Under the pieces are notes generated by a model. That model was given only the letters and a program-made list of their open reading frames with translations. It searched no databases and was not told the origin of the DNA. Of a DNA stretch of 64,000 nt, positions 8,029 through 15,902 are shown piece after piece. The position numbers and the translations under genes were made by a program. Within the stretch, counting starts at the first letter, position 1, and each line of letters opens with the position of its first letter. The stretch lies in assembly GCF_938010525.1 (NCBI RefSeq), contig NZ_CALLVK010000025.1, positions 1 through 64,000 on the forward strand. Reading direction: 5' to 3'. Origin of the DNA: Abiotrophia sp938010525. Its GTDB lineage: Bacteria; Bacillota; Bacilli; Lactobacillales; Aerococcaceae.

Positions 8029-9687
8029 ATGACCACCCGACGAAAACTTGTATTTGTAGACGACGAGACTTTTGTGCTCCAGTCCATTGTCAACCTAATG
8101 GATTGGGCTTCTTTGGGCTACGAACTAGTAGGCACTGCCAGCAATGGACAAGAGGCCCTAGCCATTATCGAAGAAACTTGTCCTGATGTTGTCATTACCG
8201 ACATTTGCATGCCACTCATGGACGGCTTTGAATTGAGTCAAGCCATCTACGAATTTGATCCCACTATCAAGATTATCTTTATCAGCGGTCATGACAAATT
8301 CGACTATGCTCAAAATGCCATTCGTCTAAATATTCAAGAATATCTACTGAAACCTATCACTCCTACAGATATCCAAGCTGCTCTAACCCGCGTTAGCCAG
8401 AACCTAGACGCTCAGCGCCAGCGTGCTCTGGATATGCAGGAAATGACACGGGAGTATATGACAACCATTGAGGCCTCCCGTCGGAGTTTGCTTATTAGCC
8501 TTGTAACCGAGCCTTTATCCCTGGAAGACACCTCTTACTGGCAAAACCGTATTAATCTCTATCAATTAGAAATTCCCGGCCCTCATTATACCGTTATTAG
8601 CCTCTGTCCACGCCAGTCTTCTAGCCCTATCCACGCCATCAGCCCGGATATGCGAGATATTCTCTTTGCCGAAGAGCTTAGCTGGGTCTCCTATCGCAAA
8701 ACTGTCCTAGAAGTCTGCCATAAATATTTGCCAGCCGAAGCCTTCCCTTTTGCTGGTAAGTTAATCATCATCCTCAGCCATGATAAGCCTGATATCTCAG
8801 CAAACCTAGACCTTTTGCTGCAAGATATCCAGCAAACCTTCCTAAAAAATTATCGGCGCACCCTCTACCTGGGTATTAGTCAAGCATCCTCACACTTGAT
8901 GGACTTAAAACGCCTCTACCATCAGGCCCTTCAGGCTTATGATTACTGCCAATCGGCACCAAATACTGCCCTATGTTACTATGGCGATTTCAGCGTCGAG
9001 ATGGAATCAAACCTAGACTACGATGCGACCCCTGATCAACGACTCTTGTCTTTGATTAAGATTGCTTCCTACCCTGAGTTTGAGGATTACATTGTGAGCT
9101 TAATTAACCAAAGTCATCGCCAATCCTCTACGCCTTCGGCCGACTATCTTTTCTTTCTAGAATTAACTTCACGGGTTATTCGCATCAGCCAAAACCTCAC
9201 CGGCATCCAAAACTCGCCGCTGATTGAGTCCTTTATGTCTCAAATGGTAGTAGCTAACCAAGCCCCAGTAGCGGATTTAATGCAGACCTTCCTGGCTCAC
9301 AGCAGAAAGTTACTACTCTTAATCCAGAGCGAACGCCAAACTCTCAAAGAATCTTTAACCCAGCAAGGCTTGCGTTTAATGCAACAACATTATCAAGACC
9401 CACTTTTTACAGGCAAACGCTTGGCTCAGTTAATGCATGTCAGCCCTAACTATCTCAGCTCTCTATTCACTCGCGAGACAGGACAATCCTTCAAGGAACA
9501 CTTGATTCAAATTCGTATGAATAAGGCTAAAGAGCTCTTACTAACTAGCTCAGCTAAAGTCCAAGAAGTAGCCTTAGCAGTTGGCTATACCGACACTCAC
9601 TACTTCTCCTATAGTACTAAGCGCTACTTTGGCTTATCTCCGCGCCAAATTCGTGAGGCCGCCCAAGAAGGGAGCCCTTCACTATGA
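8029..9687 (+). CDS. YesN-type response regulator (receiver plus AraC HTH)
   Basis: A 552-residue transcription regulator. The N-terminal receiver (about 5-120) has LVFVDDE and VVITDICMPLMDG with the phospho-acceptor Asp. A long central region of about 300 residues resembles the YesN linker. The C-terminal AraC/XylS double helix-turn-helix (about 450-548) includes RLAQLMHVSPNYLSSLF and EVALAVGYTDTHYFS. The ATG at 8029 follows AGGAGGG by six bases; upstream in-frame codons are not needed. Its stop overlaps the histidine kinase start (ATGA), giving a coupled three-gene operon with a sugar-binding protein. It probably activates the mgl transporter 6 kb downstream, by analogy with XylFII-LytS-YesN. 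Confidence 0.9.
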   Translation: MTTRRKLVFVDDETFVLQSIVNLMDWASLGYELVGTASNGQEALAIIEETCPDVVITDICMPLMDGFELSQAIYEFDPTIKIIFISGHDKFDYAQNAIRLNIQEYLLKPITPTDIQAALTRVSQNLDAQRQRALDMQEMTREYMTTIEASRRSLLISLVTEPLSLEDTSYWQNRINLYQLEIPGPHYTVISLCPRQSSSPIHAISPDMRDILFAEELSWVSYRKTVLEVCHKYLPAEAFPFAGKLIIILSHDKPDISANLDLLLQDIQQTFLKNYRRTLYLGISQASSHLMDLKRLYHQALQAYDYCQSAPNTALCYYGDFSVEMESNLDYDATPDQRLLSLIKIASYPEFEDYIVSLINQSHRQSSTPSADYLFFLELTSRVIRISQNLTGIQNSPLIESFMSQMVVANQAPVADLMQTFLAHSRKLLLLIQSERQTLKESLTQQGLRLMQQHYQDPLFTGKRLAQLMHVSPNYLSSLFTRETGQSFKEHLIQIRMNKAKELLLTSSAKVQEVALAVGYTDTHYFSYSTKRYFGLSPRQIREAAQEGSPSL

Positions 9688-11411
9688 CCCCTACCAAGCG
9701 ACAACCCTTGCACCGAGTGATTTATTTGACTTGCTTCCTCCTGTCTACTTCTATTCTGGGAATTAGTCTCTGGGGCCATTATCAGATTGCACGCGATCTC
9801 CTAATTAAGCAGACCATGACCCTAACCGAACAGCATGTAGCTCGCTCGACAGAAGCCTTAGAAACTATGATCGCGACAATGGATGTTGCCAACGAGGCAA
9901 TCATCCGCCGCATCACACTCGAAAGCCTAACACCTCAAGCTTTGCATGACTTGCTTGATTCTAGCGTCACCCTTAACCGAGATATCCAATCTATCGCGGT
10001 GCTGGATGAACAAGGCCAAGTACTAGATTTTGCACCTAGCCGTTTTCAACTTAAAACAAATAGCCAACATCCGGTTTTATCTCCCGATTGGTATCAAAAA
10101 GAAGCGCAACACGATCAGACGCTCTATTCTAAACCTCATATTCAACACCTTTTCCAGGGAGAGTTTCCTTGGGTTATCTCTAATACCATCCCCTTCAACC
10201 ATCAAGGCAAGCGATGCCTTCTACTTATCGACTATAAAATCAAAACCTTCCAGCGTTTCTTTGAGACTGGAGGGATTGGCAAGCAAGGCTACACTTACTT
10301 GATAGATGACCAACAAGAACTCATCTACCATCCCCACCAAGCCCTGATGACCGCTGAACTCAAGCAGGAAACTATTCCAGATTTAGGAACTGAGCCCACA
10401 AAAGTCCAATTAGATAAGGATAACCATGTCGTATTAGCCAGTCAGGTTATGGCCGGTACCCATTGGCGCGTTGTCGGAAAGACCTACCTACAAGAAGTGT
10501 TGGCTAGTGGTCTGTCACGAATTCTACAGACCTCGCTTATTCTCTTCTTAGCCTTAACCTTCTTAATTAACGTTCTGGCCTACTTACTAGCTCGTTTTAT
10601 TGCCCGTCCTATTCGTCGCCTGGCGCGCCATATGCAAGACTTTCAGGATCTTCCGACTGGTCACTATGAGACTTCTGGTTACGATGAAGCCAATGAGCTC
10701 TATCATGCCTACCACCAACTGCTCAACCAAGTGGACCAACTCATGGAGCAAATTAAACTTGAAGAAGCCGCTTTACGCAAAAGTGAGCGAAATGTCCTAG
10801 AAGCCCAAATCCAACCTCATTTTCTCTATAATACTTTGGAGTCTATCCTGTGGATGATAGAAAGTCAAAATACCAGAGATGCTTCGCATATGGTGACTGC
10901 CTTAGGTCGGCTACTCCGTATTACCTTAAGTAAGGGCAAAGAGTACATTCCCTTGGAACGTGAATTTGAGCATGTCACGAACTATCTAGAAATTCAGCAA
11001 ATTCGCTATAATCAGCAATTCACTTACCAGCTCAAGCTGCCTGAGCAAGTTCGCTCATACCCTACTATCAAACTAATCCTACAACCTATTGTAGAGAATG
11101 CCATTATACATGGCTTGGCCAACCTCTATGAACCTGGCCTGCTGATAATTGAGGCTAGCCAGTCAGAAAAAGGAATTCTAATCCAAATTAAGGACAACGG
11201 CCAAGGCATGAGTGTGGAGCGTTTGGAAGAACTCCGCCAAGAGCTAAAACAACCATCTGATGTGGCTGGGATTGGCTTGCGCAACGTCCATGAGCGCTTG
11301 CAGATTTATTTTGGGCCAGAATACGGGCTAACAATTGATAGCCAAGAAGACCAAGGAACCTGCGTTAGCCTCTCGATTCCTTGCTTAGATTGGGAGGACT
11401 TGCCATCATGA
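9684..11411 (+). CDS. YesM-type sensor histidine kinase
   Basis: A 575-residue membrane kinase of the LytS/YesM group. A first transmembrane helix at about 12-30 is followed by an extracellular Cache-like domain of about 240 residues, a second helix at about 278-300, and a HAMP linker starting RFIARPIRRLARHM. The His_kinase motif is EAQIQPHFLYNTLESI. The ATPase has LQPIVENAIIHGL and GIGLRNVHERL. It is coupled by 4-base ATGA overlaps to the regulator before it and the binding protein after it. The binding protein probably docks on the extracellular domain to report sugar. Confidence 0.9.
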   Translation: MTPTKRQPLHRVIYLTCFLLSTSILGISLWGHYQIARDLLIKQTMTLTEQHVARSTEALETMIATMDVANEAIIRRITLESLTPQALHDLLDSSVTLNRDIQSIAVLDEQGQVLDFAPSRFQLKTNSQHPVLSPDWYQKEAQHDQTLYSKPHIQHLFQGEFPWVISNTIPFNHQGKRCLLLIDYKIKTFQRFFETGGIGKQGYTYLIDDQQELIYHPHQALMTAELKQETIPDLGTEPTKVQLDKDNHVVLASQVMAGTHWRVVGKTYLQEVLASGLSRILQTSLILFLALTFLINVLAYLLARFIARPIRRLARHMQDFQDLPTGHYETSGYDEANELYHAYHQLLNQVDQLMEQIKLEEAALRKSERNVLEAQIQPHFLYNTLESILWMIESQNTRDASHMVTALGRLLRITLSKGKEYIPLEREFEHVTNYLEIQQIRYNQQFTYQLKLPEQVRSYPTIKLILQPIVENAIIHGLANLYEPGLLIIEASQSEKGILIQIKDNGQGMSVERLEELRQELKQPSDVAGIGLRNVHERLQIYFGPEYGLTIDSQEDQGTCVSLSIPCLDWEDLPS

Positions 11412-12361
11412 GAAAACTTTCTACTATATTATTAGGACTTATCCTAGTCAGTTTAGCTAGCCTTTTAGCATTGAGCCTTTGGCTTGGTCAACCTGCTCAG
11501 ACCATTACACATCGCATCTTGTTTGCTAGCAGTAAAGCCTTGAGCCAGCCCTACAACCAACAACTTTTGGCAGGGCTCAAAGCCTCAATCAATCCATCTG
11601 ACGACATAGAGATTCAGACCCTAGCTTTACCAGAAAATGTTGATGAACAAGCGGCCCTCTTAAGCCAGCAAAAACTCCTAACAGGCGATCAGGTGATACT
11701 TCACTCTACCTATAGCCTTGAGTTAACATCTCAATTGGAAAACTGGCTTAAGCAAGAAGTTAAAGTGTCCTTAATCGATAGCCCAAAAGTCCAACTATCC
11801 CAAGCAAGCCAACTTGGTTGGGCGCCTCTGGAGCAAGGCCAGGCCTTAGCACAAGCATTGAAAGCCAATAGTGGGACAGAGACTCCTCTCATTTTAGCCT
11901 ATCAGGCACACAACCAAGAAAGCATCAAGCGCCTAAAAGGAGCTCAGGACGTCCTAGATCAGTCTGGCCAAGCCTACCAGACACTTGCTTTAGAAGGCGA
12001 CAAACTCGAAAATCAACAGGCTATGCTTCGTGCCGTTGAAGCCTTAGCTTCCAAACCGGCTGTCGTCTTACTCGATCAAGTCTCTATACAAGAGCTAGCC
12101 CGTTACTTACATCAAAGTTTAGCTATTCCTGACATCTACAGCATCGGCTATCAACCTCAGGTATTTAGCGCTATCGAAGCAGGGGACATCCGCCGTAATC
12201 TCACGCCCAACCCCTATGCTTTAGGCTATGCAGCAGGACAAACTGGTCAAAATCAGCCTGATAAGGCTAGTGATGTAACCACTAAGCTTACCTATCAATG
12301 GATCGAGGCGCAAGACCTCTTCAATCCCCAATTTGCCAGTTGGCTCTTCCCTTTGGAATAA
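11408..12361 (+). CDS. Membrane-anchored sugar-binding sensor protein (Peripla_BP_4-like)
   Basis: A 317-residue protein with an N-terminal transmembrane helix (about 5-25), no cleavage motif and no lipobox. A two-lobed type 1 periplasmic-binding fold follows: ILFASSKALSQPYNQQLLAGLKA opens the first lobe, and IYSIGYQPQVFSAIEAGDIRRNLTPNPYALGYAAG is typical of the ribose/galactose-binding C-lobe. It is divergent and 30-40 residues shorter than transport binding proteins. It is coupled to the YesM-type kinase by ATGA overlap. I read it as the ligand-sensing subunit of the kinase, as XylFII is for LytS in clostridia. The ligand is inferred to be galactose or a related sugar from the nearby mgl genes. 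Confidence 0.75.
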   Translation: MRKLSTILLGLILVSLASLLALSLWLGQPAQTITHRILFASSKALSQPYNQQLLAGLKASINPSDDIEIQTLALPENVDEQAALLSQQKLLTGDQVILHSTYSLELTSQLENWLKQEVKVSLIDSPKVQLSQASQLGWAPLEQGQALAQALKANSGTETPLILAYQAHNQESIKRLKGAQDVLDQSGQAYQTLALEGDKLENQQAMLRAVEALASKPAVVLLDQVSIQELARYLHQSLAIPDIYSIGYQPQVFSAIEAGDIRRNLTPNPYALGYAAGQTGQNQPDKASDVTTKLTYQWIEAQDLFNPQFASWLFPLE

Positions 12362-12391
12362 AATACTGCTTGCAGTAAGCAGCATATACAA

Positions 12392-12419
12392 AAGAGAGTT
12401 GGCCCTTGCCAACTCTCTT
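12392..12419 (+). terminator. Terminator of the YesNM sensor operon
   Basis: An 11-bp perfect stem AAGAGAGTTGG (12392-12402) / CCAACTCTCTT (12409-12419) with a 6-base loop, 30 bases past the sensor stop. The T run is short and interrupted. Confidence 0.65.
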
Positions 12420-12436
12420 CTATTATATAGTAACAA

Positions 12437-12464
12437 AAAAGCTGGGATACAAATCCCAGCTTTT
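12437..12464 (-). terminator. Bidirectional terminator between converging genes
   Basis: An 11-bp stem AAAAGCTGGGA (12437-12447) / TCCCAGCTTTT (12454-12464) with A and T runs on both sides. It serves the p60 hydrolase (stop at 12478) on the minus strand and backs up the preceding terminator on the plus strand. Confidence 0.85.
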
Positions 12465-12477
12465 AATATACTTCTTA

Positions 12478-13962
12478 TTAACGTACACGCACTGCAAATT
12501 GTGGTGTGAAGTTTTGGATGTTGTTGTAGCCTAATGGCGTACCTGGTTGAGAAGCATGAATGAAGTTCCCGCCACCAGTTGCAATCGCTACGTGGTAAGT
12601 TGAACCTGCGTCACCCCAGAAGTAGAGGTCACCCGCTTGTGCTTCTGATACAGAGATACGAGTCCCTGCAGATTCTTGTGGTACCGTCCAGCTACCTACA
12701 TCGATACCGTATGCTTCTTTGAAGACGTATTGTACGAAACCTGAGCAGTCAAAACCACTTGGGCTCTTACCGCCCCATACATAAGGAGTCCCTACGTATT
12801 TAGCAGCTGTTGATAAAACATCACCGTATGTTGAAGCTGCTGGAGCTTCTGCTGCTGGAGCTTCTGGCTCTTCTTCAGTAGTAGCTGCTGGAGCTTCTGG
12901 TTCTTCCTCAGCTGCTGGTGCTTCTTGAGCAGGTTGTGGAGCTGGTGTTGTTGACGCTTCTTCTTGAGTTGAAGGAGTTTCTGTAGCAGTTGACTCTTCA
13001 GCTGCTGGAGTTTCAGATGCAGAAGCTTCAGGCGCTTGACTTTCAGTTGCTTCTGCTTGGCTAGTTGCTTCAGCTTCTGTAGTTGGTGCAGCTGGTTTTG
13101 CTTCTTCAGCTGCTGGTGCTGGTTGCTCAGCTAATTGGGATTCACGAGTTGCTTGCTCTTGAGCGGCTTGTTCTTGGGCTGCTGCTTCTGCTTGTGCTTG
13201 TTGTTGTGCTAAAGCCTGTGCTTGAGCTTCTGCGGCAGCTTGTTCTGCTGCTGCTTGTTGTGCTGCAGCAATTTCTGCTTGACGCTGTTGGTAAGCAGCC
13301 TTTTCAGCAATTAAAGCTTCACGAGCATTTTGTGCTAATGATAAGTCAGAAGTCAATTGGTTGTATACTGCTTCGTTGTTAGCTTGCTCTTCAGTCAAAG
13401 CACCTTTAAGAGCTTCTAATTGTACATGCTTAGCAACGTTGTCTGCTTTAGTCGTTTCTACCGCAGATTTCTTAGTTTCAACAGCTTCTTTATCAGCCTT
13501 TTGTTGGCCTAAAAGTGTTTTGTTAGCTGAAACCATCTTCTTCACAACGTCTACACGACCAACAAAGTCGCTAACAGATTTAGAAGAAGCTACAACGTTA
13601 ACATAGTTTTCTGCCCCGCCTGTTGCTTGAACAGCACGAGCTTGGTCTGCCAAGAGGCTTTCGCGTTTGCCAATTGCTACTTCTAAGTCTTTGATTTCTG
13701 CTTGTAAGCTTGCAATTGCTGCATCATTTTCTTGGATATTCCCTTGAAGAGTAGTTGCTTGCGCTTGAACTTCTTGCAACTTAGCGTAAGAGCTTGCTAA
13801 TTGCGCGTAAAGTTGTGCTTGCGCAGCAGATAAGTTTTCGATTTGGCTTTCACTTTGCCCGATTAATGAATCGTAGTCTTGTGCGAAAGCAGCCACAGGT
13901 GCAGCTACGCTCCCTAATACGACGGCTGAAGTTAATAACGTTTTGAATAATCTCTTGTTCAT
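12478..13962 (-). CDS. Secreted p60-type NlpC/P60 peptidoglycan hydrolase
   Basis: A 494-residue exported cell-wall hydrolase of the PcsB/p54/Usp45 architecture. A signal peptide ending AAFA before QDYDS leads to a coiled-coil region (about 30-225) like that of PcsB. A low-complexity Ala/Glu/Pro/Gln/Thr linker spans about 225-375, and a C-terminal NlpC/P60 domain about 385-494. Catalytic Cys is in SGFDCSGFVQYVF and His in YHVAIATG, giving a D,L-endopeptidase. The start at 13962 is chosen for the signal peptide and an AAAGGAG site 11 bases away; an in-frame GTG at 14019 falls inside a palindrome. It probably acts in septal splitting. A perfect WalR-type box upstream suggests control by the essential WalRK system. 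Confidence 0.9.
   Translation of the reverse strand: MNKRLFKTLLTSAVVLGSVAAPVAAFAQDYDSLIGQSESQIENLSAAQAQLYAQLASSYAKLQEVQAQATTLQGNIQENDAAIASLQAEIKDLEVAIGKRESLLADQARAVQATGGAENYVNVVASSKSVSDFVGRVDVVKKMVSANKTLLGQQKADKEAVETKKSAVETTKADNVAKHVQLEALKGALTEEQANNEAVYNQLTSDLSLAQNAREALIAEKAAYQQRQAEIAAAQQAAAEQAAAEAQAQALAQQQAQAEAAAQEQAAQEQATRESQLAEQPAPAAEEAKPAAPTTEAEATSQAEATESQAPEASASETPAAEESTATETPSTQEEASTTPAPQPAQEAPAAEEEPEAPAATTEEEPEAPAAEAPAASTYGDVLSTAAKYVGTPYVWGGKSPSGFDCSGFVQYVFKEAYGIDVGSWTVPQESAGTRISVSEAQAGDLYFWGDAGSTYHVAIATGGGNFIHASQPGTPLGYNNIQNFTPQFAVRVR
12838..13290. repeat. Low-complexity repeats encoding the p60 linker
   Basis: Imperfect repeats of a GCTGCTGGAGCTTCT-type unit encode Glu-Ala-Pro-Ala-Ala-rich segments, two of them nearly identical (EEEPEAPAA twice). 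A Gln/Ala-rich stretch follows. Such tracts are prone to slippage and length variation between strains and act as a flexible wall-spanning spacer. Confidence 0.8.
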
Positions 13963-14005
13963 AAGCGATTTGACTCCTTTTAGTCTCGTAATTTTGTATA
14001 TCACT

Positions 14006-14022
14006 CTTGTGTCGGACACAAG
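14006..14022. promoter_or_regulatory. Perfect 17-bp palindrome in the p60 gene leader
   Basis: CTTGTGTC-G-GACACAAG lies between the extended -10 and the start codon of the p60 gene. It could be an operator or, in RNA, a short hairpin upstream of the ribosome site. No regulator can be named. Confidence 0.5.
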
Positions 14023-14052
14023 CTTTGGTTTATCTTTTTATGACATGCCTAC

Positions 14053-14058
14053 ATAATA
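14053..14058 (-). promoter_or_regulatory. Extended -10 promoter of the p60 hydrolase gene
   Basis: On the minus strand TGG-TATTAT forms an extended -10 without a recognisable -35, typical of an activator-dependent promoter. The predicted leader is about 85 bases. Confidence 0.55.
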
Positions 14059-14106
14059 CCACAAGTTTTTGCTAAGGTGCGGTTTTTCGACGATTCGTAT
14101 AGCATC

Positions 14107-14123
14107 TGTAACACAGCTGTAAT
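14107..14123 (+). promoter_or_regulatory. WalR (VicR/YycF) box
   Basis: TGTAAC-ACAGC-TGTAAT matches the WalR consensus TGTWAHNNNNNTGTWAH at every position. It lies about 50-65 bases upstream of the p60 -10, in reverse orientation to the gene. WalRK controls p60/PcsB-type hydrolases in Firmicutes, so the placement is biologically sensible. Confidence 0.6.
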
Positions 14124-14437
14124 TTTACTTTGGTTTTTTTCGTTTTTTGACACTTTTTTGCCACAATAGATAGGCAGATATACCTGCCTCTCGATGTTCT
14201 ACAAATGACGAAAATTAGCGACAGAGCTGATTTTTGCTTTTGTCTAGACCTTTAGGCCTATTTAGCTATCCTAAAAGATAGTCTTGAAGATGATGCTATA
14301 CATATAGTAAATCTAAAATCTGTTATATTGACACAACATTTGTATTTGTTTGTAGTTCTATTAGCGGCGTTTTCTGCTTCGGAATTGAGACAATCCCCCA
14401 CCTACTTGCTCACCCCACCTTACTCGTGAGCAAAAAA
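14124..14437. other. Non-coding interval between tyrS and p60
   Basis: This AT-rich stretch has T tracts and no credible reading frame. A short inverted repeat TTGCTCAC (14406-14413) / GTGAGCAA (14426-14433) lies just past the tyrS terminator. No tRNA fold or riboswitch was recognised. Confidence 0.5.
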
Positions 14438-14459
14438 AAGCAGGCCCAAAAGCCTGCTT
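14432..14459 (-). terminator. tyrS terminator
   Basis: Stem AAGCAGGC (14438-14445) / GCCTGCTT (14452-14459) with an A run at 14432-14439 that becomes a U tract on the minus strand, nine bases after the tyrS stop. Confidence 0.85.
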
Positions 14460-14467
14460 CTCAGATC

Positions 14468-15736
14468 TTAATCTTGGAAGGTAACGAGCGTGTAATTTTT
14501 CTTGCCCCGGCGTACGACTACGTACTTACCACCAATGGCATCTTGAGGCGTAATCATAGCTTCCACATCGGTTACCTTAGTGCCGTTCAAAGTAATCGCG
14601 CCATTAGAAATAAACTCTCTGGCTTCACGACGTGATTTAACAATACCAGTATCTACTAACCAAACAGCTAGGTTAGCTTCCTCTCTTACGGCGCTAGCTT
14701 GCGGCATATTTCTAAAGCCTTGCTCGATTTCATGAACCGTGAGCGAACCCACTTCGCCCGTAAATAAAGCTTCTGTAATCCGAATCGCTTCATCCAAAGC
14801 CTCTTGTCCATGAACAAAACGCGTCACTTCTTCAGCCAAACGCTTGTGGGCAACCCGCAAGTGAGGTTGGGTCTCAATTTCTACGGCTAGAGCATCAATC
14901 TCTTCATGAGATAAGAAGGTAAAGTACTTAAGGAATTTAACCACATCACCATCTTGTTGATTGAGCCAGAATTGGTAGAACTCAAATGGCGTTGTTTTTT
15001 CTGGATCCAACCAAACTGCCCCACCTGCTGATTTACCAAACTTAGTTCCGTCAGACTTGAGCATAAGCGGAATAGTCAGCCCATAGACCTCACTTTCATG
15101 CCCCTCAGTCCGACGAATATAATCCAACCCTGCCGTGATGTTGCCCCATTGATCGGCGCCCCCAATTTGTAATTGGACATCGTATTCTTTATATAGGTAG
15201 GCAAAGTCAATGGATTGCAGAATTTGATAGCTGAACTCAGTAAAGGAAATCCCTACTTCTAGACGAGATGCGACAACATCCTTAGCCAACATATTATTAA
15301 TGTTGAAGTGTTTGCCGTAATCACGTAAGAAATCTAAGAGCGAAATCTGGCTAAGCCAGTCGTAGTTATTTACAATCCGGAAACCACTTGCTTGGACATC
15401 TCCTTTTAAGAAGAGACGGTTCATTTGGTCTGCTAGCTTACGCGCGTTTTCCTTTACCACATCCATGGTTTGCAAGGTCCGCTCGCTATTACGCCCACTC
15501 GGATCCCCAATTGAGCCCGTGCCGCCCCCGATCAGCACTACTGGTTTATGCCCAGCCAGTTGGAATCGTTTAAGAATCATAAAGGGAATTAAATGTCCAA
15601 TGTGCATGGAATCCCCTGTTGGGTCGACGCCACAATATAAGCCAATCGCCTTCTTATTTACTAGTTCTTCTAAGCCTTGAGCGTTAGTCTGTTGATTGAT
15701 GGCACCACGCCATGTTAAATCATCTAAAATTGACAT
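14468..15736 (-). CDS. tyrS: Tyrosyl-tRNA synthetase
   Basis: Charges tRNA-Tyr in the cytoplasm. The 422-residue class Ic synthetase has the HIGH motif in SMHIGHLIPF. The tyrosine pocket has GGADQWGNITAG, and the KMSKS equivalent is KFGKS. A C-terminal S4 RNA-binding domain contains SRREAREFISNGAITLNG. A consensus promoter lies only about 35 bases upstream, so there is no room for a T-box leader, unlike many Gram-positive tyrS genes. Confidence 0.97.
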   Translation of the reverse strand: MSILDDLTWRGAINQQTNAQGLEELVNKKAIGLYCGVDPTGDSMHIGHLIPFMILKRFQLAGHKPVVLIGGGTGSIGDPSGRNSERTLQTMDVVKENARKLADQMNRLFLKGDVQASGFRIVNNYDWLSQISLLDFLRDYGKHFNINNMLAKDVVASRLEVGISFTEFSYQILQSIDFAYLYKEYDVQLQIGGADQWGNITAGLDYIRRTEGHESEVYGLTIPLMLKSDGTKFGKSAGGAVWLDPEKTTPFEFYQFWLNQQDGDVVKFLKYFTFLSHEEIDALAVEIETQPHLRVAHKRLAEEVTRFVHGQEALDEAIRITEALFTGEVGSLTVHEIEQGFRNMPQASAVREEANLAVWLVDTGIVKSRREAREFISNGAITLNGTKVTDVEAMITPQDAIGGKYVVVRRGKKNYTLVTFQD

Positions 15737-15769
15737 CTTCTTTCCTCCTTATGTATTTTCTTTCTTCCT

Positions 15770-15798
15770 ATTATAACGCGATTACAAGTCTGAATCAA
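15770..15798 (-). promoter_or_regulatory. tyrS promoter
   Basis: Minus-strand TTGATT (15798-15793), 17 bases, TATAAT (15775-15770). The predicted leader is about 30 bases. Confidence 0.75.
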
Positions 15799-15844
15799 TC
15801 TAGCGATAGCGTAAATTTTCGAACCTTATGCGTAAATTATTCTA

Positions 15845-15873
15845 TGTAAGCGTTTCGTTGTTAGGGGTAGAAT
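15845..15873 (+). promoter_or_regulatory. mglA promoter with LacI-family operator-like sequence
   Basis: TGTAAGCGTTTCGT starts at 15845-15846 and occupies the -35 region of a TAGAAT -10 (15868-15873). It matches the cre core TGWNANCGNT but not the far half. A similar ATGTAA-CG element sits at the same place in the mglB promoter, suggesting a shared regulator. Confidence 0.5.
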
Positions 15874-15902
15874 AGACTCAAATCCTATAAGGTGGTGACA
15901 TT

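Noticed and set aside
13083..13382. Leucine/valine-rich open frame opposite the p60 gene
   Set aside because: It is the antisense of the Ala/Glu/Gln-rich linker repeats; codon composition of the sense gene produces it.
15737..15800. T-box riboswitch for tyrS
   Set aside because: The promoter lies only about 35 bases before the start, too short for a T-box, and no T-box sequence is seen.
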